64,000 nt of DNA from Deltaproteobacteria bacterium (GTDB taxonomy: Bacteria > Myxococcota_A > Polyangia > Haliangiales > SHYZ01): NCBI GenBank assembly GCA_016210055.1, contig JACQUZ010000039.1, positions 1 to 64,000 on the forward strand. The letters run 5' to 3'. Below, one piece after another: positions 8,154-17,616 of this stretch (positions are counted from its first letter, which is position 1; each line of letters begins with the position of its first letter). The position numbers and the translations under genes were made by a program. Under the pieces are notes generated by a model that worked only from the letters and a program-made list of their open reading frames with translations, was not told the origin of the DNA and ran no database searches.

Positions 8154-10583
8154 GTGAAACGCTCATGTCCTTTTCTGGCAGGCTTGTTCTCGGCGATGGC
8201 GCTCGCCACGCCCGCCCGCGCGCAGGACATTGAAGTCCCGATCCTGGTCATGGAGGCGCCCGAGACGGCGACTGGAGAGCCCGACGAGGATCTCGACCTG
8301 GCCAACATCGTCCAGACCGCGGCAAAAGGGGTGACGACAGTCCAGGAAGCACCGGCCATCGTCACCGTGCTCCCGTCAGACGAGCTCAAAGACAAGGGCT
8401 TGCGAAACCTCGACGAGGCCCTGGACCTTGTCCCGGGGTGGCTCCGTTACGGCGCAGCGCACAGCCAGTTCCCCTATGTCGTGACCCGCGGCACGCTCCA
8501 GTCGGTGCTCCTCCTCAAGGACGGCGTGTCCATGTTCGACCCGTACGTAAACGGCGCCACCTTTGCGCGCGTCATCCCCATGGAGAGCTACAAGCGCGTC
8601 GAGGTGGTGACGGGACCGGGCGGCGTGCTCTGGGGCGCCAACTCGCTCTTTGGCGTCGTGAACTTGATTACAAAGGACGCCGAGGACGTGGACGGCGTGG
8701 AAGCCTCGCTCGGATGGGGAACCGGCCCTGGCGAGTCGGGCGTCTACAGGCTTTATGCCATGGCCGGAATCCCTCGGCTTTTTTCCGACAAGATCAAGCT
8801 GTTTGCCCACTTCAGTGCCGAGTCGTCCGAAGGCACGAAATGGACCGTGCCCACCCTCCTTTATCGCTCCTCTTCGCCGCAGCCCAACTCGCGGTTCATT
8901 TATGGACCCATGGACACGACCGACCCGGCCAGGGGCGAGATCTACATCTTCGACGGCAAGCTCTCCCTCGGGACCGTCAACGTATTTTGGAGCTACCCGT
9001 GGGGCGTCCGCTATCCCACCCTCTCGTTCGCCGGCGCGATCATCAAGGAGGACTTGCCCGAGGACCCACAGTGCCCAGCGGTCGAACCGGGCCCTGGCGC
9101 CATCGTGCCAGGTGACAAGTGCATCGATCGTGGACGCGTGGCCCGTCGAAACACGTTCTTCTTCTACGACCGCCACATTGCCGCCGACTGGCGGACCCGC
9201 TTCCTCGACAACAAGGCGGGAGCGCAGGTGCGGGCGTATTTCGTCCAGTACATTCGCCACTTCGGACCCATCGTGATCGTGGCCCCGATCAAGGGCTTGC
9301 TCGAAGGGGGCCTGGTGTTTGAAGGCGCACCCATCAATTACCGCGCCGGCGGGACCTTCGACGGCGACCTCGAAATCGGCACGACGTCACGCCTGCTCTA
9401 TGGATTCGAGGCATTCCACGAGTGGATGCCCAGCGATATCACGAAGTCCAGACAGGGCGCCGGAATCGAGACCTATTTCTACGGCCCCTATGATTACTCG
9501 CGCATGCCGCTCCCCTGCCCGCTCTCGGCAACGTGGCAAGACGGCAAGCTCTCCGATTCGACCCCCTATGTCGAAGGCTGCCCCTTGTCGATGGACTTCT
9601 CATCCAACCGCACGGTTCTCGGCGCGTTTGCGTCGGCCCAGACACGGCCACTCAAGGGCCTGATCCTCGACGGCGGATTGCGCGTTCAGCTCGCGCCCGA
9701 CTTCCTCGGGAAGCGCCCCTATGACCCGCAGCTTCTCACCTCGGCAGCGGTCGTGTACAAGCTGCACGACAACTGGCACCTCAAGCTGAACTACGCCGAA
9801 GGCTTCCGAGCCCCGGTCTTCAAGAACACCGACACCAACGGCGAGGCGGTTTCACTCAAGGGGAGCAACAACCTCACGCCGGAGCGCACGCAATCCTTCC
9901 AGACAGAGGTCAACGCCCGCCTCCTCAAGGGCCTGCGCCGGGTTCGCGAGCTTGGCCTGCGTGCTGATTACTCCTACTCAATCGTCAAGGGACTCATCGC
10001 TTTTCCTACTGGCCAGTACATAAACACCGAACCGCGCGCCATTCACTCCGCGGAGCTCCTCGCCAAGTTGTACCTCAAAGGCGACCACCGCATTGAGCTC
10101 GGTTACACGTGGCTCCGGGTAATTACCGAGGACATGGGTGCATTCAAGTCAATGCCAGAGAATTGGTTCAACCTCTCCGGCGTCATTAGCCTTATCCCCA
10201 AGACCCTCGAAGTGGCCACAACCGTCAAGGTGTTCGGAGCGTACGAAGATCCGAACCGGCGTGCCGACGTATCCGGCCTGGAATTCGGCGAGGATGGCTA
10301 CGCCGACATCACCAAGGACCGGAACACCCCTGGCGCTCCGCAGACCGTCTCGGTGTCAGCGGTGGAGACCGTCATGGACCGGCTCCCACCAGGGGCCGAG
10401 CTGCAGGTGGGTCTAAGCTACAGGCCAAGGCACAACGTCGCGGTGTCGGCCGTTGCGTACAACGCCCTCAACGCGCGGCATTACCAGCCAGACGCTCCCC
10501 AAGGCTACGAACCACGACTCGACTCCCTTCCGCACCCGTTCGAGGGATTCCGCTTTTTCAGCTCCGTCACCGTGAACTACTAG
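8154..10583 (+). CDS. TonB-dependent receptor, paralog 1
   Basis: An 809-residue outer membrane receptor starting at a GTG preceded by GAGGAGG. A signal peptide ends in PARA. The plug domain (residues about 60-170) carries the usual signatures, such as QEAPAIVTVLP and GPGGVLWGANSLFGVVNLIT. The remaining 630 residues form the 22-strand barrel and end in VTVNY with a terminal aromatic residue. Such receptors import siderophores, cobalamin, sugars or other ligands using TonB/ExbBD energy; the substrate is not evident. No classic TonB box is visible. The segment VPILVME, shared with the neighbouring paralog, is a candidate. It belongs to the cluster with the lipoproteins and OmpA-like protein. 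Confidence 0.9.
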   Translation: MKRSCPFLAGLFSAMALATPARAQDIEVPILVMEAPETATGEPDEDLDLANIVQTAAKGVTTVQEAPAIVTVLPSDELKDKGLRNLDEALDLVPGWLRYGAAHSQFPYVVTRGTLQSVLLLKDGVSMFDPYVNGATFARVIPMESYKRVEVVTGPGGVLWGANSLFGVVNLITKDAEDVDGVEASLGWGTGPGESGVYRLYAMAGIPRLFSDKIKLFAHFSAESSEGTKWTVPTLLYRSSSPQPNSRFIYGPMDTTDPARGEIYIFDGKLSLGTVNVFWSYPWGVRYPTLSFAGAIIKEDLPEDPQCPAVEPGPGAIVPGDKCIDRGRVARRNTFFFYDRHIAADWRTRFLDNKAGAQVRAYFVQYIRHFGPIVIVAPIKGLLEGGLVFEGAPINYRAGGTFDGDLEIGTTSRLLYGFEAFHEWMPSDITKSRQGAGIETYFYGPYDYSRMPLPCPLSATWQDGKLSDSTPYVEGCPLSMDFSSNRTVLGAFASAQTRPLKGLILDGGLRVQLAPDFLGKRPYDPQLLTSAAVVYKLHDNWHLKLNYAEGFRAPVFKNTDTNGEAVSLKGSNNLTPERTQSFQTEVNARLLKGLRRVRELGLRADYSYSIVKGLIAFPTGQYINTEPRAIHSAELLAKLYLKGDHRIELGYTWLRVITEDMGAFKSMPENWFNLSGVISLIPKTLEVATTVKVFGAYEDPNRRADVSGLEFGEDGYADITKDRNTPGAPQTVSVSAVETVMDRLPPGAELQVGLSYRPRHNVAVSAVAYNALNARHYQPDAPQGYEPRLDSLPHPFEGFRFFSSVTVNY

Positions 10584-10596
10584 GCGGCGAAGACCC

Positions 10597-13011
10597 GTGC
10601 AATCCCCAGCCATCCTCTTTCTCGGCGGACTGGCTGCCCTGAGCGCCTTGCCGCGGGCAGCGATGGCCCAGGATGTCGCCATCCCCATCCTTGTCATTGA
10701 AGACATAGAAACCGATTCCCGCGAAGCCAATGACCAGATTGACTTGGCCAACGTGGTGCAAACGGCCGCCAAGGGAATTACCACGGTCCAGGAAGCGCCC
10801 GCCATCGTCACGATTATTCCCGGGGAAGAGATCACGGATCGCGGCCTGCGCGAGCTTGGCGAGGCCCTGGATCGCGTGCCTGGATGGATGCGGTTGCCTG
10901 CCCAGTACAACCAGTTCCTCATCCTGGTCACCCGCGGGACGCCCCAGGCGCTCCTCCTCCTTCATGACGGGGTCTCCCTGTTCGACCCCCAGTTCAACAT
11001 CGCGACGACCACGCGCATCGTCCCGCTCGAGAACATCGCCCGCATCGAGGTCGTCACGGGGCCAGGCGGCGTGCTTTGGGGGGCCAATTCGTTTTTCGGC
11101 GTGGTGAACCTCATCACCAAGGACGCCGAGGACGTGGACGGCGTCGAAGCATCCGCAGGACTTGGCTCGGCGAACGGCCGCCTGAACGACTTTCGTGGCT
11201 ACGTGATGGCAGGGATCCCCCGCCTCTTTTCGAACAAGGTGAAGCTCTTCGCCCACGTCAGCTTCGACTCGTTCGAGGGGGCCAGCCACGAGATGCCTTC
11301 CATGCTGTACACGTGGACCCGGGCATCGCCTAATTCAAAAGCGTTCTTCGGACCGCTCGACAGGTCTGATCCGGCGCAATCGTTCGCGCTCAACATCGAC
11401 GGCAAGCTCACGCTCGGCCCGGTGAACCTGCTCTGGTCGTACCCAGTCGCAGAGCGCTACGCAGGGCTCACCTTTTTTGGTGCGGTCGTCAAGGAAAAGC
11501 ACGTCGAGGACGACCTGCCCGAATGCCAGCCGCTCGCGGGCACCCGGCAGGCGAGCGACCACTGCATCGACCCGGCCCGCACCGCGCGAAAGCACGCCAT
11601 CCATTGGTTCGACCGCTATGCGATTGCCGAGTGGCGCACGCACTTGGGAGGAAGCCGCACGGCGTTGCAGCTCAAGGCCTACTTCGTCGAGTTCGTGCGC
11701 AAGTTTGGGCCCATTCAGGTCCTCGCCCCCATTAAGGGCCTCCTCAATGGGGGAGCCTCGTTTCACGTCAACGCCACGAGCTACAGGAGCGGAGGATCCC
11801 TCGACGGAGACGTGGCAATCACCAAGACCGCCCGCCTGCTCTTCGGTGGCGAGGTATTTCGCGAATGGCTCCCCAATCGAGCCACGCGCTCGCGCCAGGA
11901 ACCAGGCGCCGAGACCACGTTTGATGGCCCGTACGACTTGTCGGTCCTCCCGCTACCGTGCCCGCTCGCGGCGACGTGGAACGGTTCCGAGCCCACCACT
12001 CCTGAGAAACCCTACGTCGAGGGATGTCCGCTGACGTTCGCCTCGCAAGTACATCGCACGGTGGTTGGCGTGTTTGCGGCCGCCCAATGGCGCCCGTCGA
12101 ACAAGCTCATCTTCGACCTGGGCCTCCGCGCCCAGGCAGCTCCCGAGCTCATTAGCGGCCGCCCCTACGACACGCAATTCCTCGGCTCGGGAACAATTGT
12201 CTACGAGCTGGCGAGGGATTGGCACCTCAAGCTCAACTTCACACAGGGGTTCCGGCCGCCGGTCTTCAACAACACCGACTCGAACACGGAGACCCTGCAA
12301 ATCCCCGGCTCCAAGGATCTCGTGCCCGAGCGTTCCAACGCCGCCCAGGTCGAGATAAACGCGCGGCTCCTTCGGGGCCAAAGGGGCGTCCGCGAGCTCA
12401 GCGTGCGCGCCGACTACGCGTACACGGTCATCGAGAACAACATCCTCTTCGATGAGGGCGTCTACGAGAACCACGGAACCAGCGCCATCCACTCTGGCGA
12501 GTTCCTCGGCAAGCTATACTTGAAAGGGGACCACCGCCTGGAGCTCGGTTACTCGTTCCTGCGCTCAGCGACCGAGGACAAGGGGCAATTCAGGGCGCTG
12601 CCCGAGCATTGGTTTCACTTGGGCGCAGTCGCATCCTTGATCCCCAAGACGCTCGAGGCCTCTGTTGGCGTGCGAGTCGTCGGCGCCCTGGAGGATCCAA
12701 ACCGGCGGATCGACGTGCGCAACCTCAAGTTCGACGAAGAAGGGCATGCCGCCATCGGGAACGACGCCCAGACGCGCGAAGTCGTGCCAACGGAAATGGT
12801 CGTGGATCGCATTCCACCGTCGGCTCACCTCGAGCTGTCGTGCCGCTACACGCCCAGGCGCGACTTCACGCTCTCGGCGGTCGTGAACAATGCCCTCAAT
12901 GCCCGGACCTATACGCCGGACACCTTCATGGGGTTCTCGCCGCGCCTCGAGATGCTGCCGAACCCCCTCGAAGGCCTGCGGGCTTTCGCGAGCGTTGCAG
13001 CACGGTTCTAG
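10597..13011 (+). CDS. TonB-dependent receptor, paralog 2
   Basis: An 804-residue tandem paralog of the preceding gene, 13 bases downstream, with a GTG start. The signal peptide ends in AAMA, followed by QDVAIPILVIE, which parallels paralog 1. The plug segments QEAPAIVTIIP and GPGGVLWGANSFFGVVNLIT are nearly identical to its neighbour, and the barrel aligns throughout, ending in VAARF. The extracellular loops differ more than the plug, as expected when duplicated receptors diverge in ligand. It probably shares the cluster's transcript. The stop lies six bases from the stop of the convergent receiver gene, so a terminator must be compact or bidirectional; none was seen. Confidence 0.9.
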   Translation: MQSPAILFLGGLAALSALPRAAMAQDVAIPILVIEDIETDSREANDQIDLANVVQTAAKGITTVQEAPAIVTIIPGEEITDRGLRELGEALDRVPGWMRLPAQYNQFLILVTRGTPQALLLLHDGVSLFDPQFNIATTTRIVPLENIARIEVVTGPGGVLWGANSFFGVVNLITKDAEDVDGVEASAGLGSANGRLNDFRGYVMAGIPRLFSNKVKLFAHVSFDSFEGASHEMPSMLYTWTRASPNSKAFFGPLDRSDPAQSFALNIDGKLTLGPVNLLWSYPVAERYAGLTFFGAVVKEKHVEDDLPECQPLAGTRQASDHCIDPARTARKHAIHWFDRYAIAEWRTHLGGSRTALQLKAYFVEFVRKFGPIQVLAPIKGLLNGGASFHVNATSYRSGGSLDGDVAITKTARLLFGGEVFREWLPNRATRSRQEPGAETTFDGPYDLSVLPLPCPLAATWNGSEPTTPEKPYVEGCPLTFASQVHRTVVGVFAAAQWRPSNKLIFDLGLRAQAAPELISGRPYDTQFLGSGTIVYELARDWHLKLNFTQGFRPPVFNNTDSNTETLQIPGSKDLVPERSNAAQVEINARLLRGQRGVRELSVRADYAYTVIENNILFDEGVYENHGTSAIHSGEFLGKLYLKGDHRLELGYSFLRSATEDKGQFRALPEHWFHLGAVASLIPKTLEASVGVRVVGALEDPNRRIDVRNLKFDEEGHAAIGNDAQTREVVPTEMVVDRIPPSAHLELSCRYTPRRDFTLSAVVNNALNARTYTPDTFMGFSPRLEMLPNPLEGLRAFASVAARF

Positions 13012-13017
13012 CCCGTC

Positions 13018-13428
13018 CTAGTCGACTGAAGGCCACTCTCCGCCGCACTTGACGGAGATCGCGTCTTCTACGGCGGCTCTCAGCCTCCCAGAATCCACGG
13101 GCTTGACGACGTAGTTGTGGATCCCGCAGCGCTCAATGGCTCGCTGGATCTCGGGGACGTCCGTAAACCCCGAGAGCAACACCCTGACCAGGGATGGGTA
13201 CTGGTCGTTGATGCGATCGAGGAGCTCGAGGCCGGTCATCCGAGGCATCTTCTGGTCCGTAACAAGGACCTGGAACTCCGATCCCTCTAAGGCCACGAGC
13301 GCCTCCTCGGCACCTGCGGCGCGAACCACCTCGTAGTCGTTGCGGAACACGCGCTCGAGAAAGTCGAGCATGTCCGGCTCATCATCCACGATAAGAAGGC
13401 GCGGCTTCACCGACCTAATCCTTGCCAT
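13018..13428 (-). CDS. Single-domain response regulator (CheY-like receiver)
   Basis: A 136-residue stand-alone receiver domain. The acidic pair is in LLIVDDEPDM, the phosphoacceptor Asp is D58 in LVTDQKMP, the switch Ser is in LLSGFTD, and the conserved Lys is in VVKPVD. There is no output domain, so it probably passes phosphate or signals by protein contact. The VTDQKMPRMTG sequence is the subtype often attached to HD-GYP or histidine kinase modules. Its ATG lies inside the end of the endonuclease IV gene (14-base overlap), so it is cotranscribed with it. No partner kinase is adjacent. Confidence 0.9.
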   Translation of the reverse strand: MARIRSVKPRLLIVDDEPDMLDFLERVFRNDYEVVRAAGAEEALVALEGSEFQVLVTDQKMPRMTGLELLDRINDQYPSLVRVLLSGFTDVPEIQRAIERCGIHNYVVKPVDSGRLRAAVEDAISVKCGGEWPSVD

Positions 13429-14257
13429 GGGAACGCCAGGACTTCAATACTTCAACGCTCCTCTGTGCCTCCTTGGGCGGTAGCTCCACGACGCCGGGCA
13501 CGTTGGCGAACCGGGGGTCGTTCACCAGCCGCTGGAATGTTTCAGCGCCAACGAAGCCCGCTCCAACCGGGGCATGACGGTCCACTCGTGAGCCGAGTTG
13601 TTTCTTTGAGTCATTCAGGTGGAACGCGAAGAGGTGCTCCAATCCGATTGACTCGTCGAACTCCTCCCACACGGCTTCGTAGCCCTCGGGAGTCACGAGA
13701 TCGTACCCCGCGACGAGCGCATGGCAGGTATCAAAACAAATCCCCATCCGCTCTGGATGCGCTACCCCGTCGAGAACCATGCGGAGCTCGCCGAAGCTCA
13801 TGCCCAACGAGGTACCCTGACCTGCCGTGAGCTCCATCAGCACGCGAACCCGATAGCCTCGCGTCGACCTAAGCGCCCACTGAAGGCTTTCGACGACACG
13901 CGTCAATCCAGCGGGAACACCTTGCCCTACATGCGCCCCTGGGTGCATGACCAGGTAGTCAATGCCGAGCTGCTCACATCGATCGATTTCGAGGAGGAAT
14001 GCCTTGCGGGAACGGGCGAGAAGGTCACCTCCGGGCGCCGCCAGGTTGATTAAGTAGGAATCGTGTGCGAGCAGAGGTTTCCGCCGCCTCTGGGCGCGGG
14101 ATACGAACGCGTTGATTTCCTGGGGATCCCTTGGTGCAGATTCCCAGCGATTGGCGTTCGCCGTGAAAATCTGGATTGCCTCGCACCCGTGGCTGTCCCC
14201 GTGTTCCAAGGCGCGCACGAGCCCACCCGCAATACTTTCATGAGCTCCCAATTTCAC
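13415..14257 (-). CDS. nfo: Endonuclease IV (AP endonuclease)
   Basis: A 280-residue TIM-barrel enzyme that cleaves DNA at abasic sites in base excision repair. It begins at a GTG giving VKLGAHESIAGG. Metal-ligand motifs of the Nfo family are present: HPGAHVGQG, ELTAGQG, GICFDTCHALVAGYD, FHLNDSK and RVDRHAPVG. The length matches the family. It overlaps the downstream receiver gene, an uncommon partner for a repair gene. Its start region faces the divergent receiver-like/HATPase gene, with under 50 bases between them. Confidence 0.93.
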   Translation of the reverse strand: MKLGAHESIAGGLVRALEHGDSHGCEAIQIFTANANRWESAPRDPQEINAFVSRAQRRRKPLLAHDSYLINLAAPGGDLLARSRKAFLLEIDRCEQLGIDYLVMHPGAHVGQGVPAGLTRVVESLQWALRSTRGYRVRVLMELTAGQGTSLGMSFGELRMVLDGVAHPERMGICFDTCHALVAGYDLVTPEGYEAVWEEFDESIGLEHLFAFHLNDSKKQLGSRVDRHAPVGAGFVGAETFQRLVNDPRFANVPGVVELPPKEAQRSVEVLKSWRSHGKD

Positions 14258-14306
14258 CGGAGCGGGACTATAGCCGCACCATTGAAGTTTTGACTATGGA
14301 ACGAGC

Positions 14307-15305
14307 TTGGATATCATTACGAGCAAGAGTGGGCGCCCCTTGTCACGTAGACGCGTTCTAGCCATCTCACCAGACCTCGAGCGGCTCCGCTTGCTGGTTT
14401 CAACCCTCGAGAGGGCAGGTGCCGAAGTGGACGCCGTGCTCGATCCGTCGGCGGTCGAGGGCGAAGTCATTCCCCATCGGTATATTTTCTTCGCGTGGAA
14501 CGGCGACGTCAGTCCCCTCGAGGAGCTCCTGCCACGGGTGCGTCAGAAGGCCCACGTGGCCGCGGTTGTCCCACGGGCGCCGCTCGGCGTGCTCACCCAG
14601 CTCCTCTCTGACCCTCGCTGCAACCATGTCCTCGTCGGCGACGAGGGAGATCGAGGCGTGTACATCACGGCCAAGAAGCTCTTGACCGGTGACATCTTCG
14701 GCATCGAGAAGTACCTGCCCGAAGGCACGGAGGTGAACTACGTTCGCCTTCGCGATTTCCAGGGTCGGACGAACGCCATCAGCACCATCCAGAAATACGC
14801 CGAATCCAAGGGCGTGCGCAGGCAGGTGCGTGCAGCCATCGGGCAAGTGTGCGAAGAGCTCCTCATGAACGCACTCTACGATGCGCCCGTAGACGAGAGC
14901 GGCCACCAGATCTTCGCCGAGGTGGATCCTCACGACCGGACTGGAAGCCTAAGCCCACGCCCCGTATCCATTCGGTTCGCCGCGACGGAGAGCCAGTTCG
15001 CGGTCGCGGTCCGGGATCGGTTCGGTCGCCTGGCGAAGGACACGATCCTCGCGTACATCAGCAAGTGCCTGAACTCCGAGCAACAGATCGACCGCAAGAC
15101 GTACGGGGCCGGATTGGGGCTCTATCTGGTGGCGAACGCGGCGGCTGGCTACGTCGTCAACGTAGCGCACGGGATGGCCACCGAAGTGGTGTGCACGTTC
15201 GATCGGGGTTCCAAGGCGCCGCTACGCCTCGTCGGCGTGTTTGTTCATCCTGGCCAAGCAGCGGCGCAGCATTCCTCGGAGTCTGGGGGAGCGAGCGCCG
15301 CATGA
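14307..15305 (+). CDS. Receiver-like plus HATPase (RsbW-type) regulatory protein
   Basis: A 332-residue protein. Residues 10-115 have the pattern of a receiver domain (RRVLAISPDLERLRLLVSTL) but the phosphoacceptor position reads FFAWNGD, so it may not be phosphorylated. Residues 160-300 form a GHKL ATPase domain with an N-box-like CEELLMNALYDAP and a G2-like GAGLGLYLVANAA, and no histidine dimerisation helix. This suits an anti-sigma or switch-type kinase rather than a classical sensor kinase. The start is a TTG at 14307; the nearby ATG is out of frame. The PEGA kinase follows 36 bases later on the same strand, implying one signalling unit. Confidence 0.75.
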   Translation: MDIITSKSGRPLSRRRVLAISPDLERLRLLVSTLERAGAEVDAVLDPSAVEGEVIPHRYIFFAWNGDVSPLEELLPRVRQKAHVAAVVPRAPLGVLTQLLSDPRCNHVLVGDEGDRGVYITAKKLLTGDIFGIEKYLPEGTEVNYVRLRDFQGRTNAISTIQKYAESKGVRRQVRAAIGQVCEELLMNALYDAPVDESGHQIFAEVDPHDRTGSLSPRPVSIRFAATESQFAVAVRDRFGRLAKDTILAYISKCLNSEQQIDRKTYGAGLGLYLVANAAAGYVVNVAHGMATEVVCTFDRGSKAPLRLVGVFVHPGQAAAQHSSESGGASAA

Positions 15306-15341
15306 CAACCTTGGGGACCTCACTCTAGCGAGGGGGCTCGG

Positions 15342-17543
15342 GTGCCCGAGCACCAACTTGGACCTTATCGCCTTGTCCAACCAATCGCCACTGGCGGGAT
15401 GGCGGAGGTCTATCTTGCGACGACGCGCGGCATCGGAGGCTTTGAGAAGCACGTCGCCGTCAAGATGATCCACCCGAATTTCTCGTCGGACGAGCACTTC
15501 ATCCAGATGCTCGTGGACGAGGCGAAGCTCGCCGTGAAGCTCCAGCACGCCAACATCGCGCAGGTCTTCGACCTGGGTCGCGTCGCCGACACGTACTACA
15601 TCACCATGGAGTACGTCGATGGCTGTGACCTATACCGAGTTCTCCGGTCGGCGTCGGAAAAGGAAGAGCCATTCCCCTTGGACGTCGCGGTGTTCATCGC
15701 CAAGGAAGCATGCGCCGGTCTCGACTACGCCCATGGAAAGCGCGACGACCAGGGGACTCCGCTCGGGATCGTGCACCGGGACATCTCCCCGCAGAACGTC
15801 CTCATTTCCCATGCCGGGGAGGTCAAGATCGTCGACTTCGGGATCGCGAAGGCGACGCTCCGTGCGCGAACGACCGCCGCGGGCGTGATCAAGGGGAAGT
15901 ACTACTACATGTCGCCAGAGCAGGCGTGGGGATGGCCCCTCGACCATCGGACCGATATCTTCTCTGCGGGGATCCTCCTTTACGAGATGCTCACCGGGCA
16001 GATGCTTTATCTCGAGGACGACTTCCAGCTCCTCCTCGAAAAGGTGCGCAGGGCGAACATCCAACCGCCTTCGAGCCGCAGGAGGGACGTCCCTCGCGAG
16101 CTCGACCTCATCGTCATGAAGGCGCTGGCCAAGCATCCCGAGCACCGCTACCAGGCCGCCGCTGATTTCACGGTGGCGCTCGAGCGGTTTCTCAACGCGC
16201 GAGCCCCAGACTTCTCGGTCGCCCGGGTCACGCGTTTCTTGTCCATGGTGATGGGCGCGCCAGCGCCAGCCTCCATGCCAAGCCCTCGGCCGAACGCTAC
16301 CCCAGGGCGTGTCACCAAGGGCCTCGCCAGCGAGGTCTTCACGTCACGCGCCGAATTCACCGACGAGAACAGCCTCATCTTTCACGCAGGAGAAGGAGGC
16401 CCGAATTCCCTTTCGCTTCGCCACTCGGGCGACGAAGAAACGATTCGGCCACGTGCCCCTCTGCGACCGGACCCGGCCGTTCCGCGCATGCCTGACATGC
16501 ACACGCCGCATGTTCCCGTGCGCAGCATGGGATTCGACGCCGAGGAAAAGACGGTCCTCTCCGCACCGCCCGCGTTTCTTTCGGAAGGTGAGGCGGACCC
16601 GCCGACCCAATCCAGGCAGGGCGAAGACGACGACGATCTGGAAGACGCCCTCACGGCGCGCTTGGTCTCCGAGCGAGAGGAGACGCCGTTCGATGAAGAC
16701 GAGCTCCTCGACGCTCCCACGAAGCAACACCGTCGAAAGAAGGATCTCCCGGACGCGCTCGCCGGCCACAACCCAGTCCCAGCCTTGTCCGTTCTGTCAC
16801 CGCCGCGCCCTTCTCGACGTACTCCGCATGGTGGCGTCAAGGTGCCTGATCTCGCTCAAGTGGACCTGGCTCAAGAAACAGCGCTCGACGCAGCACCACC
16901 CGTGCTTGGTGAAGGCACGCGCCATGAGCCGACCGCGGAGCTCGAGGTCCTCGATCTCTCCGAGGATCCCCCTTTACAGGACCTGCTCGCCGAGAGTGCG
17001 CAGCGATCACGCCGAACGGTGACCTGGATCGCGAGCCTTGCCACGGCCATCGGCCTCCTGGTGCTGGGGGTTGGCGCCATGGAGCGCTCCAAGCCGGCGC
17101 GGCCCCCGTCTTCGCTCGAGGTGGTGTCGTTCCCGCGAGGCGCGAGCGTTTCGGTCGACGGCAAGCTCGTCGGCGCAGCGCCCGTCTTGATCGATCCGGC
17201 CCAAGTCGGGCACTCGTACCGCATCCGCGTCGAGATGGCCAAGCACGAGCCCTGGGAGCAGGACGAGCCCATCCCCGAGGCGGGCCGGAGGATCAAGAGG
17301 ATCGCGGTCCTCAGACCGATCTACGGCACTCTTCACGTGCACACCGCCCCGCCAGGGGCCGAAGTCTTCCTGGGGAACGAGTCCCTGGGCCGAACGCCAT
17401 TGCACCGCGACAACATGGATCCATTCGTGGACTCGACGATTGAGGTGCGCTTGCGCGGCCACAAGCCCGAGAGAAGAAAACTCACGTGGAATGGCCAAAG
17501 AGAGGCCACGCTTCGCTTCGACCTCAAGCAGGCGAGGGACTGA
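15342..17543 (+). CDS. Transmembrane Ser/Thr protein kinase with PEGA repeats
   Basis: A 733-residue kinase starting at GTG. The Hanks-type domain (residues 8-290) has a glycine loop ATGGMAEVYLA, catalytic Lys41 in HVAVKMI, catalytic loop HRDISPQN (Asp147) and DFGIA (Asp165), so it should be active. A long acidic, Pro-rich linker (about 300-555) precedes a single membrane helix (IASLATAIGLLVLGVGAM). Two PEGA-like domains follow (SLEVVSFPRGASVSVDGK and YGTLHVHTAPPGAEVFLGN), presumably extracytoplasmic. This architecture is typical of Myxococcota. The bactofilin gene follows after 73 bases. Confidence 0.9.
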   Translation: MPEHQLGPYRLVQPIATGGMAEVYLATTRGIGGFEKHVAVKMIHPNFSSDEHFIQMLVDEAKLAVKLQHANIAQVFDLGRVADTYYITMEYVDGCDLYRVLRSASEKEEPFPLDVAVFIAKEACAGLDYAHGKRDDQGTPLGIVHRDISPQNVLISHAGEVKIVDFGIAKATLRARTTAAGVIKGKYYYMSPEQAWGWPLDHRTDIFSAGILLYEMLTGQMLYLEDDFQLLLEKVRRANIQPPSSRRRDVPRELDLIVMKALAKHPEHRYQAAADFTVALERFLNARAPDFSVARVTRFLSMVMGAPAPASMPSPRPNATPGRVTKGLASEVFTSRAEFTDENSLIFHAGEGGPNSLSLRHSGDEETIRPRAPLRPDPAVPRMPDMHTPHVPVRSMGFDAEEKTVLSAPPAFLSEGEADPPTQSRQGEDDDDLEDALTARLVSEREETPFDEDELLDAPTKQHRRKKDLPDALAGHNPVPALSVLSPPRPSRRTPHGGVKVPDLAQVDLAQETALDAAPPVLGEGTRHEPTAELEVLDLSEDPPLQDLLAESAQRSRRTVTWIASLATAIGLLVLGVGAMERSKPARPPSSLEVVSFPRGASVSVDGKLVGAAPVLIDPAQVGHSYRIRVEMAKHEPWEQDEPIPEAGRRIKRIAVLRPIYGTLHVHTAPPGAEVFLGNESLGRTPLHRDNMDPFVDSTIEVRLRGHKPERRKLTWNGQREATLRFDLKQARD

Positions 17544-17616
17544 ACGAAGCTAACGAGGCAATTGACGAAGGGGCAAGAAGAGGTCTAAGGTCGGCTTGAC
17601 GCTTGGAGGGTTTTCA

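Noticed and set aside
8154..13011. Assigning the two receptors to siderophore uptake
   Set aside because: No substrate-specific motif or biosynthesis gene is nearby; the ligand is left open.
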